Below are positions 23,932 to 31,405 of a DNA stretch of 31,405 bases, one piece after another. The notes under the pieces were generated by a model that worked only from the letters and a program-made list of their open reading frames with translations, was not told the origin of the DNA and searched no databases. Position 1 is the first letter of the stretch. Each line of letters opens with the position of its first letter. The position numbers and the translations under genes are program-made. The DNA is from an uncultured bacterium (GTDB taxonomy: Bacteria > Bacillota > Clostridia > TANB77 > CAG-508), in contig CAJMLO010000007.1 in NCBI GenBank assembly GCA_905214245.1, forward strand, positions 1 through 31,405, read 5' to 3'.

Positions 23932-24234
23932 AAAATACTTGATGATAAAAATCTTAAAAATATAATATTAAAATATTGTTTAGAAATAGAAACAGTTATA
24001 AAATCAGTTATGGCAAATCATATTTCTAAAGTATATGGTGTAAAAGATTATTTAAACACTTCTAATTGGGATGCTAGTATAAATACTGATATAAAGGAAA
24101 ATTTATTAAAAAAGATTAATAATGAAATTGAAAAAGACTATAATATTCATACAGCTGTAACTCATTATATAGATAAATATGGATTTGTTCCACCATTTGT
24201 ACTAGTTAAAATTCTTACATTTGGTGTAGCTTAA
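23932..24234 (+). pseudogene. Truncated Abi_2-family (abortive infection) gene
   Basis: The frame is open from 23932 without a proper start: LDDKNLKNIILKYCLEIETVIKSVMANHISKVYG and then HYIDKYGFVPPFVLVKILTFG. This is the middle of AbiD/AbiF-type (Abi_2) phage-defence proteins of about 300 residues. The frame breaks off at GVA-stop exactly where the right 120-bp repeat begins, so the rearrangement removed the C-terminal half. The N-terminal part is also missing. It is not functional. Confidence 0.7.
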
Positions 24235-24354
24235 CCGCTCCATAATGCGTTTTCGTCGAACCACTTGAAAGTATTACAACAAGTGAGTTTAAAGAAAACG
24301 AAAAAGTGAATATCATTTCACAGATATAAGTCGATTTAGTCGGCTTATTTTTTG
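24235..24354 (+). repeat. Right copy of the 120-bp direct repeat
   Basis: The copy is identical to 22244-22363 over all 120 bases. It carries only the last seven tRNA bases, so it makes no tRNA. Confidence 0.9.
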
Positions 24355-24388
24355 ATTTAAATTATCTTATCTGGTAAATAAAGTAAGA

Positions 24389-24492
24389 ATTAGCCTCGAT
24401 GATATGATAGAACTCTTGATAAGAGATTCAAGTTTCAGTTACCTGACGGAAATGATTATCGATTGATTGAGCATACGGAATTGTTCAAGTAA
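24389..24492 (+). pseudogene. Unidentified gene remnant
   Basis: Two overlapping frames look coding (VRISLDDMIELLIRD, then FQLPDGNDYRLIEHTELF with a stop at 24490-24492). They are one frameshift apart, like a decayed gene end. The family is not recognised. Confidence 0.25.
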
Positions 24493-24500
24493 TTAAAAAT

Positions 24501-24540
24501 GAGTGGGTTGCAAATATAGAATGCAATCCACTTGTTTTTT
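24501..24540 (+). terminator. Intrinsic terminator
   Basis: AGTGGGTTGCA pairs with TGCAATCCACT (one G-T pair), followed by TGTTTTTT. Confidence 0.75.
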
Positions 24541-24584
24541 CAATTATAAATAATTTTAATATAGAAAAAGTATGCTCATATTTA

Positions 24585-24954
24585 TTATTTTAAATATTTA
24601 ACATCAGTATCATTCAAAATTTGCATTTGAGATATAGCAATTTTGTTTAATTTCTCAAGTCTTTCAGATTGTTTCAATCCTTCTTTAATAAATACAGAAT
24701 TTAAATGTTCTAAATTCGCTAAACATATTAAACCTGCTTGACTTTTAATTATGGCAAATTCGCCATAATTAAAATTAGGATTATGAATTTCTTCCCAAAT
24801 TCCCAAAAATTCAATAGTATTTCTGTTTCTTAACCAATCCGAAACAAAAAAATCTCCATCTTTAGACTTTAACATATCAGTAATAGATATGTAATTATCA
24901 TTTTCAATTTTTATATTAAGATATCTTTTGATTTAAAACACTTAATTCTGCCAT
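24585..24954 (-). pseudogene. KilA-N domain gene remnant
   Basis: On the minus strand, DNYISITDMLKSKDGDFFVSDWLRNRNTIEFLGIWEEIHNPNFN is a good match to the phage-type KilA-N domain. The family's Trp/Ile-rich second half (N-SF and W-x-x-x-T-x-AIG) is replaced after GL by an unrelated tail, SVFIKEGLKQSERLEKLN. A ribosome site and ATG at 24954 begin MAELSVLNQ, but that frame is shifted by one base near 24930 from the domain. This shift is not at CGGA. It is probably a decaying phage or mobile-element gene. Confidence 0.6.
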
Positions 24955-25158
24955 ATTTTAACCACCTTTTTTTATGGTATAATGATTTATTTTAGTTATT
25001 ATATCGAACAAAAATTCTAAAATCAATATTTATTTAAAAAATTACAAAAAAATTTTTTTGCACCTATTTTTGACATGTTTTCTATTATTGACAAAGGTAG
25101 TGTATATGTAATATAATTCATACATGTTTTACGATAAAATATGATTGGGGGCATAATT

Positions 25159-25746
25159 ATGCGGAAATCAGAAAGACCTTTTATGGTAGAATTTTCGGGA
25201 ACTCCGGAAGCTGGTAAGACAACTTCTATTCTGACAGTGTCAAAAATGCTCAAGAATGCAGGCTATACAACCGAAATACTTAGAGAATCTGCAGAAAGTT
25301 TGCCAGATGAAATTCCCAAAGGGACATTCCATGCTAACATGTGGATGCATTTTATTACGCAAGCAGGAATTTTAAAGGCGACTTATTCGAAGGCAGATGT
25401 TGTTCTTATTGACCGTGGTATAATTGATAGTCAATTTTATGCATGGAAATATTTCAATGAAGGCAGTTGCACTAAATCTGAATTTGACAAATTTTTGACA
25501 CTTAAGCTTGATGATATTGAGCCAAATCTTTTTTTGGGAATTGTGGTATTGCCAGATACTGCACTAGAAAGAAGAGGAGGGGCAGGTAGACTTGTAAATG
25601 AAGAATATGTTAAAAGATATAATGACTTTTTCCTTACTTATTTTACTGAGCTAGATATAACCAAAGAGCTCATAAGTACAGATGAGTTAGATAAGAGCCA
25701 GATGTCAGAGATAATCTTCAATACTATTTCGAAATTTTTACTGTAA
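25159..25746 (+). CDS. Deoxynucleoside/thymidylate kinase-like P-loop protein
   Basis: The protein has a Walker A GTPEAGKTT near the N-terminus, LIDRGIIDSQFYAW (the DRx motif of deoxynucleoside and thymidylate kinases), then LPDTALERRGGAGR, a lid-like arginine segment. About 195 residues fits the family. The substrate is unknown. GGGGG 10 bases upstream supports ATG 25159, but the next codon is CGG followed by A; reading that as four bases would stop after nine codons. ATG 25183 (MVEFSGTPEAGKTT) avoids the problem but has only a weak ribosome site. The gene looks more GC-rich than its neighbours. Confidence 0.7.
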   Translation: MRKSERPFMVEFSGTPEAGKTTSILTVSKMLKNAGYTTEILRESAESLPDEIPKGTFHANMWMHFITQAGILKATYSKADVVLIDRGIIDSQFYAWKYFNEGSCTKSEFDKFLTLKLDDIEPNLFLGIVVLPDTALERRGGAGRLVNEEYVKRYNDFFLTYFTELDITKELISTDELDKSQMSEIIFNTISKFLL

Positions 25747-25749
25747 TGA

Positions 25750-25783
25750 TTAAGGCACAAGAGAATATTACTCTTGTGCTTAA
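25750..25783 (+). terminator. Hairpin after the kinase-like gene
   Basis: TTAAG(G)CACAAGAG pairs with CTCTTGTGCTTAA with one bulged G. There is no strong T tract, so it is a weak terminator or transcript-end stabiliser. Confidence 0.5.
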
Positions 25784-25820
25784 ATATTTATTGTAAAAAA
25801 TATAGTAAAGGATGGAAAAT

Positions 25821-26321
25821 ATGGATAAATTTTATGGAAATATAGAAAAAATATGTGAAGATAACGAAAAAGTTGCAATGTTTATAGATATGGATGGCAC
25901 TATAATTGTATATGAAGTATATCCTGAGCATTTAGTTAAGGATAGGATGGAGAAAAAATATAGTGATGGAGAACCACTTACATATATTATTGATAAGTTG
26001 AATAAGATAAGTAAAATCAAAAATATTGATTTATATATTTTATCATTATCTAAAAGTGAAAAAATAACAAAAGAAAAAGAAGAATGGCTAAGAAAATATT
26101 TACCATTTATAGATAAAAAGAATTGGATTATATTAACAAAAGAATTTGGAGAATATACAAAAGAAAATAGAGATATAATTAAGGCATTGAAAATTAAAGA
26201 AAAAGAATATGAATATAATCATCTAATATTGCTTGATGATGATCATAAAATACTAAAAGAAACGCAAAGCATGTTAGGAGAAAAGGCAAGTGTATTTCAT
26301 ATTTCATCAGCTATTATATAG
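25821..26321 (+). CDS. HAD-superfamily hydrolase-like protein
   Basis: The 166-residue protein has the HAD nucleophile motif FIDMDGTI near residue 22, a Ser-containing motif II segment LYILSLSKSE, a Lys-rich stretch and the acidic motif LILLDDDHK near residue 137. No large cap domain fits in this length. The substrate is unknown; small HAD proteins include nucleotidases and phosphosugar phosphatases. I start it at ATG 25821 because AAAGGATGG then has a normal spacing; ATG 25812 would overlap that site. Confidence 0.75.
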   Translation: MDKFYGNIEKICEDNEKVAMFIDMDGTIIVYEVYPEHLVKDRMEKKYSDGEPLTYIIDKLNKISKIKNIDLYILSLSKSEKITKEKEEWLRKYLPFIDKKNWIILTKEFGEYTKENRDIIKALKIKEKEYEYNHLILLDDDHKILKETQSMLGEKASVFHISSAII

Positions 26322-26343
26322 GGTAATTTTGACAAAACATCAA

Positions 26344-26372
26344 TTGACATAAAGTAAATTAAGATGTATAAT
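26344..26372 (+). promoter_or_regulatory. tcdA promoter
   Basis: TTGACA (26344-26349) and TATAAT (26367-26372) are perfect with a 17-bp spacer. Confidence 0.82.
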
Positions 26373-26407
26373 TTTTAACGGTAAGGATACAAATAGGAGA
26401 TAGAATA

Positions 26408-27163
26408 ATGTTAAATCAATTTTCAAGAACAGAATTATTAATAGGAAAAGATGGAGAAGAAAAATTAAAAAATGCAAAAGTTGCAGTGTTTGGAATTGGA
26501 GGAGTAGGCTCCTTTGTCGTAGAAGGGCTTACAAGAGCCGGAGTTGGAAACATTGTAATTATAGATGATGATAAAATTTGTTTAACAAATTTAAATAGAC
26601 AAATAATGGCTACAAGGAAAACAATTGGGAAATATAAAGTTGATGTAATGAAAGAGAGAATTCTTGAGATAAATCCTGATGCAAATGTTGAAACATATCA
26701 GGAATTTTATATGCCTGATTCTGATACAAAGATAATAACAGATAATTTATCATATGTTGCAGATTGTGTTGACACAGTTACTGCAAAAATAGAAATAATT
26801 ATGAAATGTAAAGAAGTAAATGTACCTGTTATGTCAGCTATGGGAACTGGAAATAAGCTAGATCCTACAAGATTTGAAATAACAGATATATATAAAACAA
26901 GTATATGTCCGCTGGCAAAGGTTATGAGAAAAGAGCTTAGAAAGAGAAATGTAGACAGTTTAAAGGTGATTTATTCAAAGGAAGAGCCAATAGTTCCAGT
27001 ATCTGAAGCTGAAAGCAGTTGTAAAACAAATTGTATATGTCCTCCAGGAACAAAAAGAAAATGCTCAATACGTAATCAAGTACCTGGAAGTATTTCATTT
27101 GTACCATCTGTTGCAGGACTTATGATTGCAGGAGAAATAATAAAAGATATAATTGAAAAATAA
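26408..27163 (+). CDS. tcdA: tRNA threonylcarbamoyladenosine dehydratase (TcdA/CsdL family, E1-like)
   Basis: TcdA uses ATP to convert t6A37 into cyclic ct6A in ANN-reading tRNAs, downstream of TsaD. The 251-residue E1-like protein has the Rossmann GIGGVGSFVVEGLTRAG (residues ~29-45), a DDDKICLTNLNRQ nucleotide-binding segment, and YVADCVDTVTAK around the adenylation site. The Cys-rich stretch SSCKTNCICPPGTKRKC near residue 203 is more Cys-rich than I expect. The C-terminus SFVPSVAGLMIAGEIIKDI is characteristic. The start has AGGAGA upstream. A TtcA-like tRNA-thiolation gene follows after 11 bases. Confidence 0.9.
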   Translation: MLNQFSRTELLIGKDGEEKLKNAKVAVFGIGGVGSFVVEGLTRAGVGNIVIIDDDKICLTNLNRQIMATRKTIGKYKVDVMKERILEINPDANVETYQEFYMPDSDTKIITDNLSYVADCVDTVTAKIEIIMKCKEVNVPVMSAMGTGNKLDPTRFEITDIYKTSICPLAKVMRKELRKRNVDSLKVIYSKEEPIVPVSEAESSCKTNCICPPGTKRKCSIRNQVPGSISFVPSVAGLMIAGEIIKDIIEK

Positions 27164-27174
27164 AGAGGGGGAAA

Positions 27175-28008
27175 ATGGAAAAATATCAAGAAATAGAAAA
27201 AAGCATTATAACAACATATAGAAAAAGGATATGGAGCAAATTTATAAAGGGAATAAAAGAATTTGACATGGTACAAGAAGGCGACAAAATTGCGGTTTGC
27301 ATTTCAGGTGGTAAGGATTCAATGCTTCTTGCAAAATGTATGCAAGAACTAAAAAAACATAGGCAGGTTAATTTTGATGTGATATTTCTTGTAATGGATC
27401 CAGGATATAGCTCAGCAAATAGAAAAAAAATAATTGATAATGCTAAGCTTTTAAATATACCCATTACTATATTCGAAAGTAATATATTTGAGGCTGTGGA
27501 TAAAATTGATGACCACCCTTGTTATGTGTGTGCAAGAATGAGAAGAGGACATTTGTATAGAAAAGCACAAGAACTTGGATGTAACAAAATAGCTCTTGGA
27601 CATCACTTTGATGATGTAATTGAGACAATATTAATGGGAATGCTATATGGTGCACAAATGCAAACAATGATGCCAAAATTACATAGTACATATCATGAGG
27701 GAATGCAACTTATTAGACCACTTTACTATGTTAAAGAAGCTGATATAATAAGCTGGAGAAAAAGAAATGGATTAGATTTTATCCAATGTGCATGTAAGGT
27801 TACAGAAAAAAATGCTAGATTGAATAGTGAAAGTGGTTCAAAAAGAAAAGAAATAAAAGATTTAATAAAACAATTAAGAAGTGTATATGATAAGGTTGAT
27901 ATGAATATTTATAGTAGCACTAAAAACGTAAATTTAAATACATTAATTTCATATGTACAAGATGGAGAAGTTCACCATTTTATGGATAATTATGATAATA
28001 AAAAATAG
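27175..28008 (+). CDS. TtcA-family tRNA 2-thiocytidine (C32) thiolase-like ATPase
   Basis: The PP-loop SGGKDS is at residues 44-49. Cys116 and Cys119 lie in CYVCARMRRGH, and a further Cys is in QCACKV. The LGHHFDDVIETILMGM motif is typical of TtcA/TilS-type N-type ATP pyrophosphatases. TtcA proteins bind an Fe-S cluster and thiolate C32 in certain tRNAs, a site bordering the anticodon loop. The 277-residue length is slightly below the proteobacterial enzyme. Its start is 11 bases after tcdA with GAGGGGG, so the two tRNA anticodon-loop modification genes form an operon. Other sulfur-insertion substrates are possible. Confidence 0.8.
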   Translation: MEKYQEIEKSIITTYRKRIWSKFIKGIKEFDMVQEGDKIAVCISGGKDSMLLAKCMQELKKHRQVNFDVIFLVMDPGYSSANRKKIIDNAKLLNIPITIFESNIFEAVDKIDDHPCYVCARMRRGHLYRKAQELGCNKIALGHHFDDVIETILMGMLYGAQMQTMMPKLHSTYHEGMQLIRPLYYVKEADIISWRKRNGLDFIQCACKVTEKNARLNSESGSKRKEIKDLIKQLRSVYDKVDMNIYSSTKNVNLNTLISYVQDGEVHHFMDNYDNKK

Positions 28009-28042
28009 GTAGTGATTTTTTAGCTTGTACATAAAACAACCA

Positions 28043-28071
28043 TTGACAAGAATACATAAAATTGGTAAAAT
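28043..28071 (+). promoter_or_regulatory. yqeY promoter
   Basis: TTGACA (28043-28048) and TAAAAT (28066-28071) have a 17-bp spacer. Confidence 0.75.
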
Positions 28072-28095
28072 ACATATATTGGAAGGATGATTTGT

Positions 28096-28536
28096 ATGTT
28101 AAAAGAAAAATTATTAGAAGATTTAAAAGAATGTATGAAAAATAAAAATACTGTTAGAAAAAATGTTGTTCAAATGGTTAGAGCAGCGATTCTTCAAGTT
28201 GAAAAGGATAAGCAAATTACATTAAATGATGATCAAATAATAGATATAATTGCAAAAGAGTCAAAAAAGAGAAAGGATTCTTTAGTAGATTATGAGAAAA
28301 GTGGAAGAGAAGATTTAATTGCTCAAATTAAAGAAGAAATTGCAGTCCTTGCAGAGTATTTACCAAAGCAATTGTCAGAGGACGAACTTGAGAATATTAT
28401 AAAGGAAATTATAGAAGAACAAGGTGCAACTTCTATGAAAGATATGGGAAAAGTTATGAAAGCAGCTAAAGAAAAGATTGGTCCTGCATCAGATGGAAAA
28501 ACAATTAATGAAGTTGTAAAAAAATTATTATCATAA
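28096..28536 (+). CDS. yqeY: GatB/YqeY domain protein
   Basis: YqeY proteins contain the helical tail domain of the GatB amidotransferase subunit and bind tRNA. Their cellular role is not settled. The 146 residues cover the entire domain: LKEKLLEDLKECMKNKN, then RKDSLVDYEKSGREDLI and EIAVLAEYLPKQLSEDEL, and a C-terminal GKVMKAAKEKIGPASDGK. This is the family's usual size. The start at 28096 is preferred because GGAAGG has a 9-base spacing; ATG 28087 touches the site. Confidence 0.9.
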   Translation: MLKEKLLEDLKECMKNKNTVRKNVVQMVRAAILQVEKDKQITLNDDQIIDIIAKESKKRKDSLVDYEKSGREDLIAQIKEEIAVLAEYLPKQLSEDELENIIKEIIEEQGATSMKDMGKVMKAAKEKIGPASDGKTINEVVKKLLS

Positions 28537-28544
28537 GTGAATAT

Positions 28545-28625
28545 AAAAGGGAGTAGCTTATAAACTACTAATCAACATCACGGCAAAATTTGCATGGTTA
28601 GTAACCTTTATGGTAGGCAAGACTT
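28545..28625 (+). promoter_or_regulatory. yybP-ykoY-type Mn2+ riboswitch
   Basis: The leader has the class signature in order: AAAAGGGAGTAGCTT (28545-28559), a central stem region, and a 3' GGCAAGACTTT (from 28616) overlapping the 5' arm of a strong terminator. yybP-ykoY riboswitches bind Mn2+ and switch on Mn export genes, including P-type ATPases such as Lactococcus YoaB. The arrangement fits: Mn2+ would sequester GGCAAGAC and prevent the terminator. I saw the consensus by eye and have not run a covariance search. Confidence 0.8.
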
Positions 28626-28682
28626 TTAGAATAAATAAATGCATTATTTTGTGCAAATTATTCTAAAAGCCTTGCTTTTTTG
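28616..28682 (+). terminator. Riboswitch-controlled terminator
   Basis: GGCAAG-A-CTTTTAGAATAA pairs with TTATTCTAAAAG-C-CTTGC and a TTTTTT tract follows. Its left arm shares bases with the riboswitch 3' element. Confidence 0.85.
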
Positions 28683-28739
28683 AATAATAGACAAAAGAAA
28701 ATGCAAAAATATATTTAAATATGTAAGGAGAGAACGAAA

Positions 28740-31405
28740 TTGGAGAAGAATTGGTTTAATCAAACAAAGGAAGAAGTATTAAAGCATTTTAGTTTAGATG
28801 CTCAAAATGGATTATCTGCCGAACAAGTAAAGAAAAATCAAGAAAAGTATGGACTAAATGAACTAAAACAAGCTAAAAAGAAGAGCATATTTATAAGATT
28901 TTTGGAGCAATTCAAAGATTTTATGATTATTGTTTTAATTATTGCAGCTATTGTATCTGGTGTAATTGGATACATGAAAGGTGAGGGAATAACAGATTCT
29001 ATAATTATTATGATAGTTGTTATTGTTAATGCAATAATTGGTGTAGCACAAGAAAATAAGGCAGAAAAATCGCTTGAAGCATTGCAAAAAATGAGCCAGC
29101 ATAGTACAAAGGTTTTACGTGATGGGAATGTTAAGGTAATAGAAGCAAAAGCACTAGTGCCAGGAGATATAGTTATTTTAGATACAGGAGACTATGTACC
29201 TGCTGATATACGTTTAATAGAAGCTGTTAATTTAAAAGCGCAAGAGGCTTCGCTAACAGGAGAATCTGTTCCAGTAGAAAAATTTACAAGTGAAATTGAA
29301 GCTGAGAAAGTTGGCATAGGGGATAGAACCAATATGGTATTTTCTTCTTCACTTATAACATATGGAAGAGGAAAAGGTATTGTTGTAGAAACAGGAATGG
29401 AAACAGAAGTAGGTAAAATAGCAGGAATTTTAAGTAGTACAGTTAAAGCGGATACTCCACTTCAAACAAAGCTTAATAAACTTGGAAAAACACTAGGAAG
29501 TGTTGCTCTTGTAATTTGTGCAATTATTTTTGTTATAGGTATTTTATATGGAAAAGATCCTATTGATATGTTTATGACAGCTGTAAGTTTAGCTGTTGCA
29601 GCTATTCCAGAAGGACTTGCGGCAGTCTCTACAATTGTTCTTGCAATTGGCGTTCAAAGAATGGTAAAAAAACATGCAATTGTAAAAAAACTACCTGCGG
29701 TTGAAACACTAGGAAGTGCAACTGTTATTTGTTCTGATAAAACCGGAACTTTAACTCAAAATAAAATGACTGTTAAAAAGATTTTTTACAATAACAAATT
29801 AATGTCAATTGAGGACATAAATACTATTGATAGTGAACTCGAAAAACTTATATACACAAGTATGTTATGCAATGATACAAAGGTTGCAGCTGACAGAACA
29901 CTTACAGGAGATCCAACAGAAACAGCACTTGTAGATATGGGATTTACACTTGATTTTAACCCTGCAAATTTTGAAACACATCCAAGAGTAAAAGAAATTC
30001 CATTTGATTCTGACAGAAAATTGATGACAACTGTAAATAAAGTTGAAGGTAAATATATTGTTTATACAAAAGGTGGAATAGATGAACTTTTAGCAAGATG
30101 TAGTAGATATATTATAAATGGAGAAATAAAACAGAATTTATCTGAATATATTAATGAAATAGAAAAAAATAATGAAGGTATGGCACAAGATGCTCTTCGA
30201 GTGCTTGCTATGGCATACAAAGAACTTGATAGAGAACCTACTGATGAAGAATTAAAAACAATTGAAAGTGATTTAATTTTTATTGGTATGGTTGGAATGA
30301 TAGATCCTCCAAGAGATGAGGTAAAAATAGCTGTAAAAAAATGTAAAAAAGCAGGAATAAAAACAGTTATGATTACAGGTGACCACAAAGTTACAGCTAT
30401 TGCTATTGCAAAGGAACTTGGAATACTAGAAAATGAAAGTGAAGCAATTACAGGAGCACAGCTTGAGGAAATGTCACAAGAAGAACTTGAAAAAAATGTT
30501 AGAAATTATTCGGTATATGCAAGAGTATCTCCAGAACATAAAGTTAGAATTGTAAAGGCATGGCAAGCGAATGGAGAAATTGTTGCTATGACAGGTGATG
30601 GAGTAAATGACGCTCCAGCATTAAAAACAGCCGATATTGGTTGTGCAATGGGAATAGTAGGAACAGATGTTGCAAAAGAAGCGGCAGATGTAATTTTAAC
30701 TGATGATAATTTTGCAACAATTGTTTCATCAGTTGAAGAAGGTAGAAGAATATATGATAATATTTTAAAAGCAATTCAATTTTTACTTTCAAGCAATGTT
30801 GGAGAAATAGTAGTACTATTTTTAACAATATTAATTACACCGTGGATATCTTCAACATTTGGAATAGATATAGGGCTTATAGAAATATTGCTACCAATTC
30901 ATATTTTGTGGATAAACTTAGTTACAGATTCACTTCCTGCACTAGCACTTGCAGTTGATCCTGCTGAAGATGATATTATGGAAAGAAAACCGATAAAATC
31001 TGGCAAAAGTATTTTTACAAGAGGAATGAGCTGGAGAATTGTTTATCAAGGATTTATGATAGGACTTATAACACTTGCAGCATTTTTAATAGGGCTTGCT
31101 ACACCAGTTGAAGAGCTTCCAGAGGTATATCATGATGGCATGCTTTTAACAAATGAAGAAGTACGAGTTGAAATTGGCCAGACAATGGCATTTACAGTGC
31201 TTGCACTTTCAGAACTTGTTCATGTATTTAATATAAGAAATAACAAAAAATCAATTTTTAAAACACATCCATTTAACAACAAAATGTTATTACTTGCAAT
31301 TTTTGTATCAGCAATGCTAATGCTTGTTATTTTATTTGTACCTGCATTAAGAAATATATTTAGTATACCTGTTTTGCCAGTACAAAATATACTTGAAACT
31401 GCAGT
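28740..31405 (+). CDS. P-type (P2A-like) cation ATPase, probable Mn2+/Ca2+ exporter, 3' end outside window
   Basis: The frame starts at TTG 28740 after AAGGAGAG and is open for 888 codons to the window end. In order it shows the N-terminal cation-ATPase domain (NGLSAEQVKKNQEKYGLNEL) and helices M1-M2. The actuator motif TGES is at 173-176, and M4 carries the ion-binding PEGLAAV. The phosphorylation site DKTGTLT (Asp333) follows, then GDGVNDAP (619-626) and the M5-M6 region with NLVTDSLPALALAVDP. This is the SERCA/PMR1-like IIA pattern. The Mn riboswitch ahead of it argues for Mn2+ export, as in YoaB. There is no CGGA problem: DKTGTLT contains ACC-GGA in frame. Confidence 0.93.
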   Translation, partial: MEKNWFNQTKEEVLKHFSLDAQNGLSAEQVKKNQEKYGLNELKQAKKKSIFIRFLEQFKDFMIIVLIIAAIVSGVIGYMKGEGITDSIIIMIVVIVNAIIGVAQENKAEKSLEALQKMSQHSTKVLRDGNVKVIEAKALVPGDIVILDTGDYVPADIRLIEAVNLKAQEASLTGESVPVEKFTSEIEAEKVGIGDRTNMVFSSSLITYGRGKGIVVETGMETEVGKIAGILSSTVKADTPLQTKLNKLGKTLGSVALVICAIIFVIGILYGKDPIDMFMTAVSLAVAAIPEGLAAVSTIVLAIGVQRMVKKHAIVKKLPAVETLGSATVICSDKTGTLTQNKMTVKKIFYNNKLMSIEDINTIDSELEKLIYTSMLCNDTKVAADRTLTGDPTETALVDMGFTLDFNPANFETHPRVKEIPFDSDRKLMTTVNKVEGKYIVYTKGGIDELLARCSRYIINGEIKQNLSEYINEIEKNNEGMAQDALRVLAMAYKELDREPTDEELKTIESDLIFIGMVGMIDPPRDEVKIAVKKCKKAGIKTVMITGDHKVTAIAIAKELGILENESEAITGAQLEEMSQEELEKNVRNYSVYARVSPEHKVRIVKAWQANGEIVAMTGDGVNDAPALKTADIGCAMGIVGTDVAKEAADVILTDDNFATIVSSVEEGRRIYDNILKAIQFLLSSNVGEIVVLFLTILITPWISSTFGIDIGLIEILLPIHILWINLVTDSLPALALAVDPAEDDIMERKPIKSGKSIFTRGMSWRIVYQGFMIGLITLAAFLIGLATPVEELPEVYHDGMLLTNEEVRVEIGQTMAFTVLALSELVHVFNIRNNKKSIFKTHPFNNKMLLLAIFVSAMLMLVILFVPALRNIFSIPVLPVQNILETA

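Larger units (their letters stand above)
22364..24354. mobile_element. Degraded integrated island at the variant tRNA-Gly
   Basis: The block between the 120-bp repeats, plus the right repeat, is 1,991 bp. It carries a broken recombinase/mobilisation reading frame, a truncated Abi gene and one intact gene of unlike base composition. All are typical mobile-element cargo. No intact integrase remains, so the island cannot move on its own. The perfect repeats suggest the duplication is recent even though the cargo is decayed. Confidence 0.75.

Noticed and set aside
24585..24954. KilA-N gene frameshift as a fourth CGGA site
   Set aside because: The shift near 24930 lies in an AATCAAAAG context with no CGGA on the minus strand; ordinary decay fits.
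29736..29750. CGGA inside DKTGTLT of the ATPase as a four-base site
   Set aside because: The C is the third base of ACC and GGA is in frame, so triplet reading gives the correct motif.

Overview
The window is AT-rich, with Clostridia-like gene content and Gram-positive style signals: strong AGGAGG ribosome sites, TTGACA/TATAAT promoters with 16-18 bp spacers and many intrinsic terminators. The genes (ylqF-mrnC, recN, lysS, tsaD, tig-clpP-clpX, tcdA, yqeY) are mostly a normal Firmicutes housekeeping set. An uncultured gut-type Clostridia genome is the best guess; genus cannot be read from the sequence.

Two systems stand out. (1) Candidate natural quadruplet decoding. Three conserved genes, ylqF (4188-5145), recN (7848-9471) and the DGR reverse transcriptase (13575-14583), are each broken by exactly one extra base. 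In each case the break sits at an in-frame CGGA, where the family expects one glycine: YP-G-HMAK in YlqF, GSL-G-II in RecN and a GGY motif in the RT. Reading CGGA as one four-base glycine codon restores all three proteins. The window also holds a tRNA-Gly paralogue (22178-22251) next to a normal tRNA-Gly(UCC). Its anticodon loop reads CUUCCGA(C), so UCCG can pair with all four bases of CGGA, and its acceptor keeps glycine-type identity elements. Triplet CGG is otherwise almost absent from the genes here. I infer that this tRNA reads CGGA as Gly.

(2) A complete diversity-generating retroelement (DGR), 11571-14906. It consists of a target gene with a prepilin-like N-terminus and an FGE/C-type-lectin-fold C-terminus, avd, the RT (which needs the CGGA read) and a template repeat. 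Template and variable repeats differ at 13 positions over 118 bp, every one at a template adenine. A second target-like gene tail opens the window (1-318), and its variable region does not derive from this template. Divergent MutS-domain-I-like and SSB-like genes (14921-15666) lie beside the cassette.

Layout: 1-700 second DGR target tail and a 215-bp inverted-repeat element; 701-4129 small accessory genes (membrane protein, P-loop kinase, IS remnant, mntP, Ham1-like, GNAT); 4188-5767 ylqF-mrnC and tRNA-Glu; 5826-7686 regulator and two membrane-anchored proteins; 7785-11171 recN and lysS; 11571-15666 DGR and neighbours; 15863-21885 site-2 protease, tsaD, phosphoesterase, tig, clpP, clpX; 21942-22362 the two tRNA-Gly genes; 22244-24354 a degraded mobile island between perfect 120-bp direct repeats that begin in the 3' end of the unusual tRNA; 24501-26321 KilA-N remnant, nucleotide-kinase-like and HAD genes; 26344-28536 tcdA, a TtcA-like gene and yqeY; 28545-31405 a yybP-ykoY-type Mn riboswitch ahead of a P-type ATPase that runs off the window.
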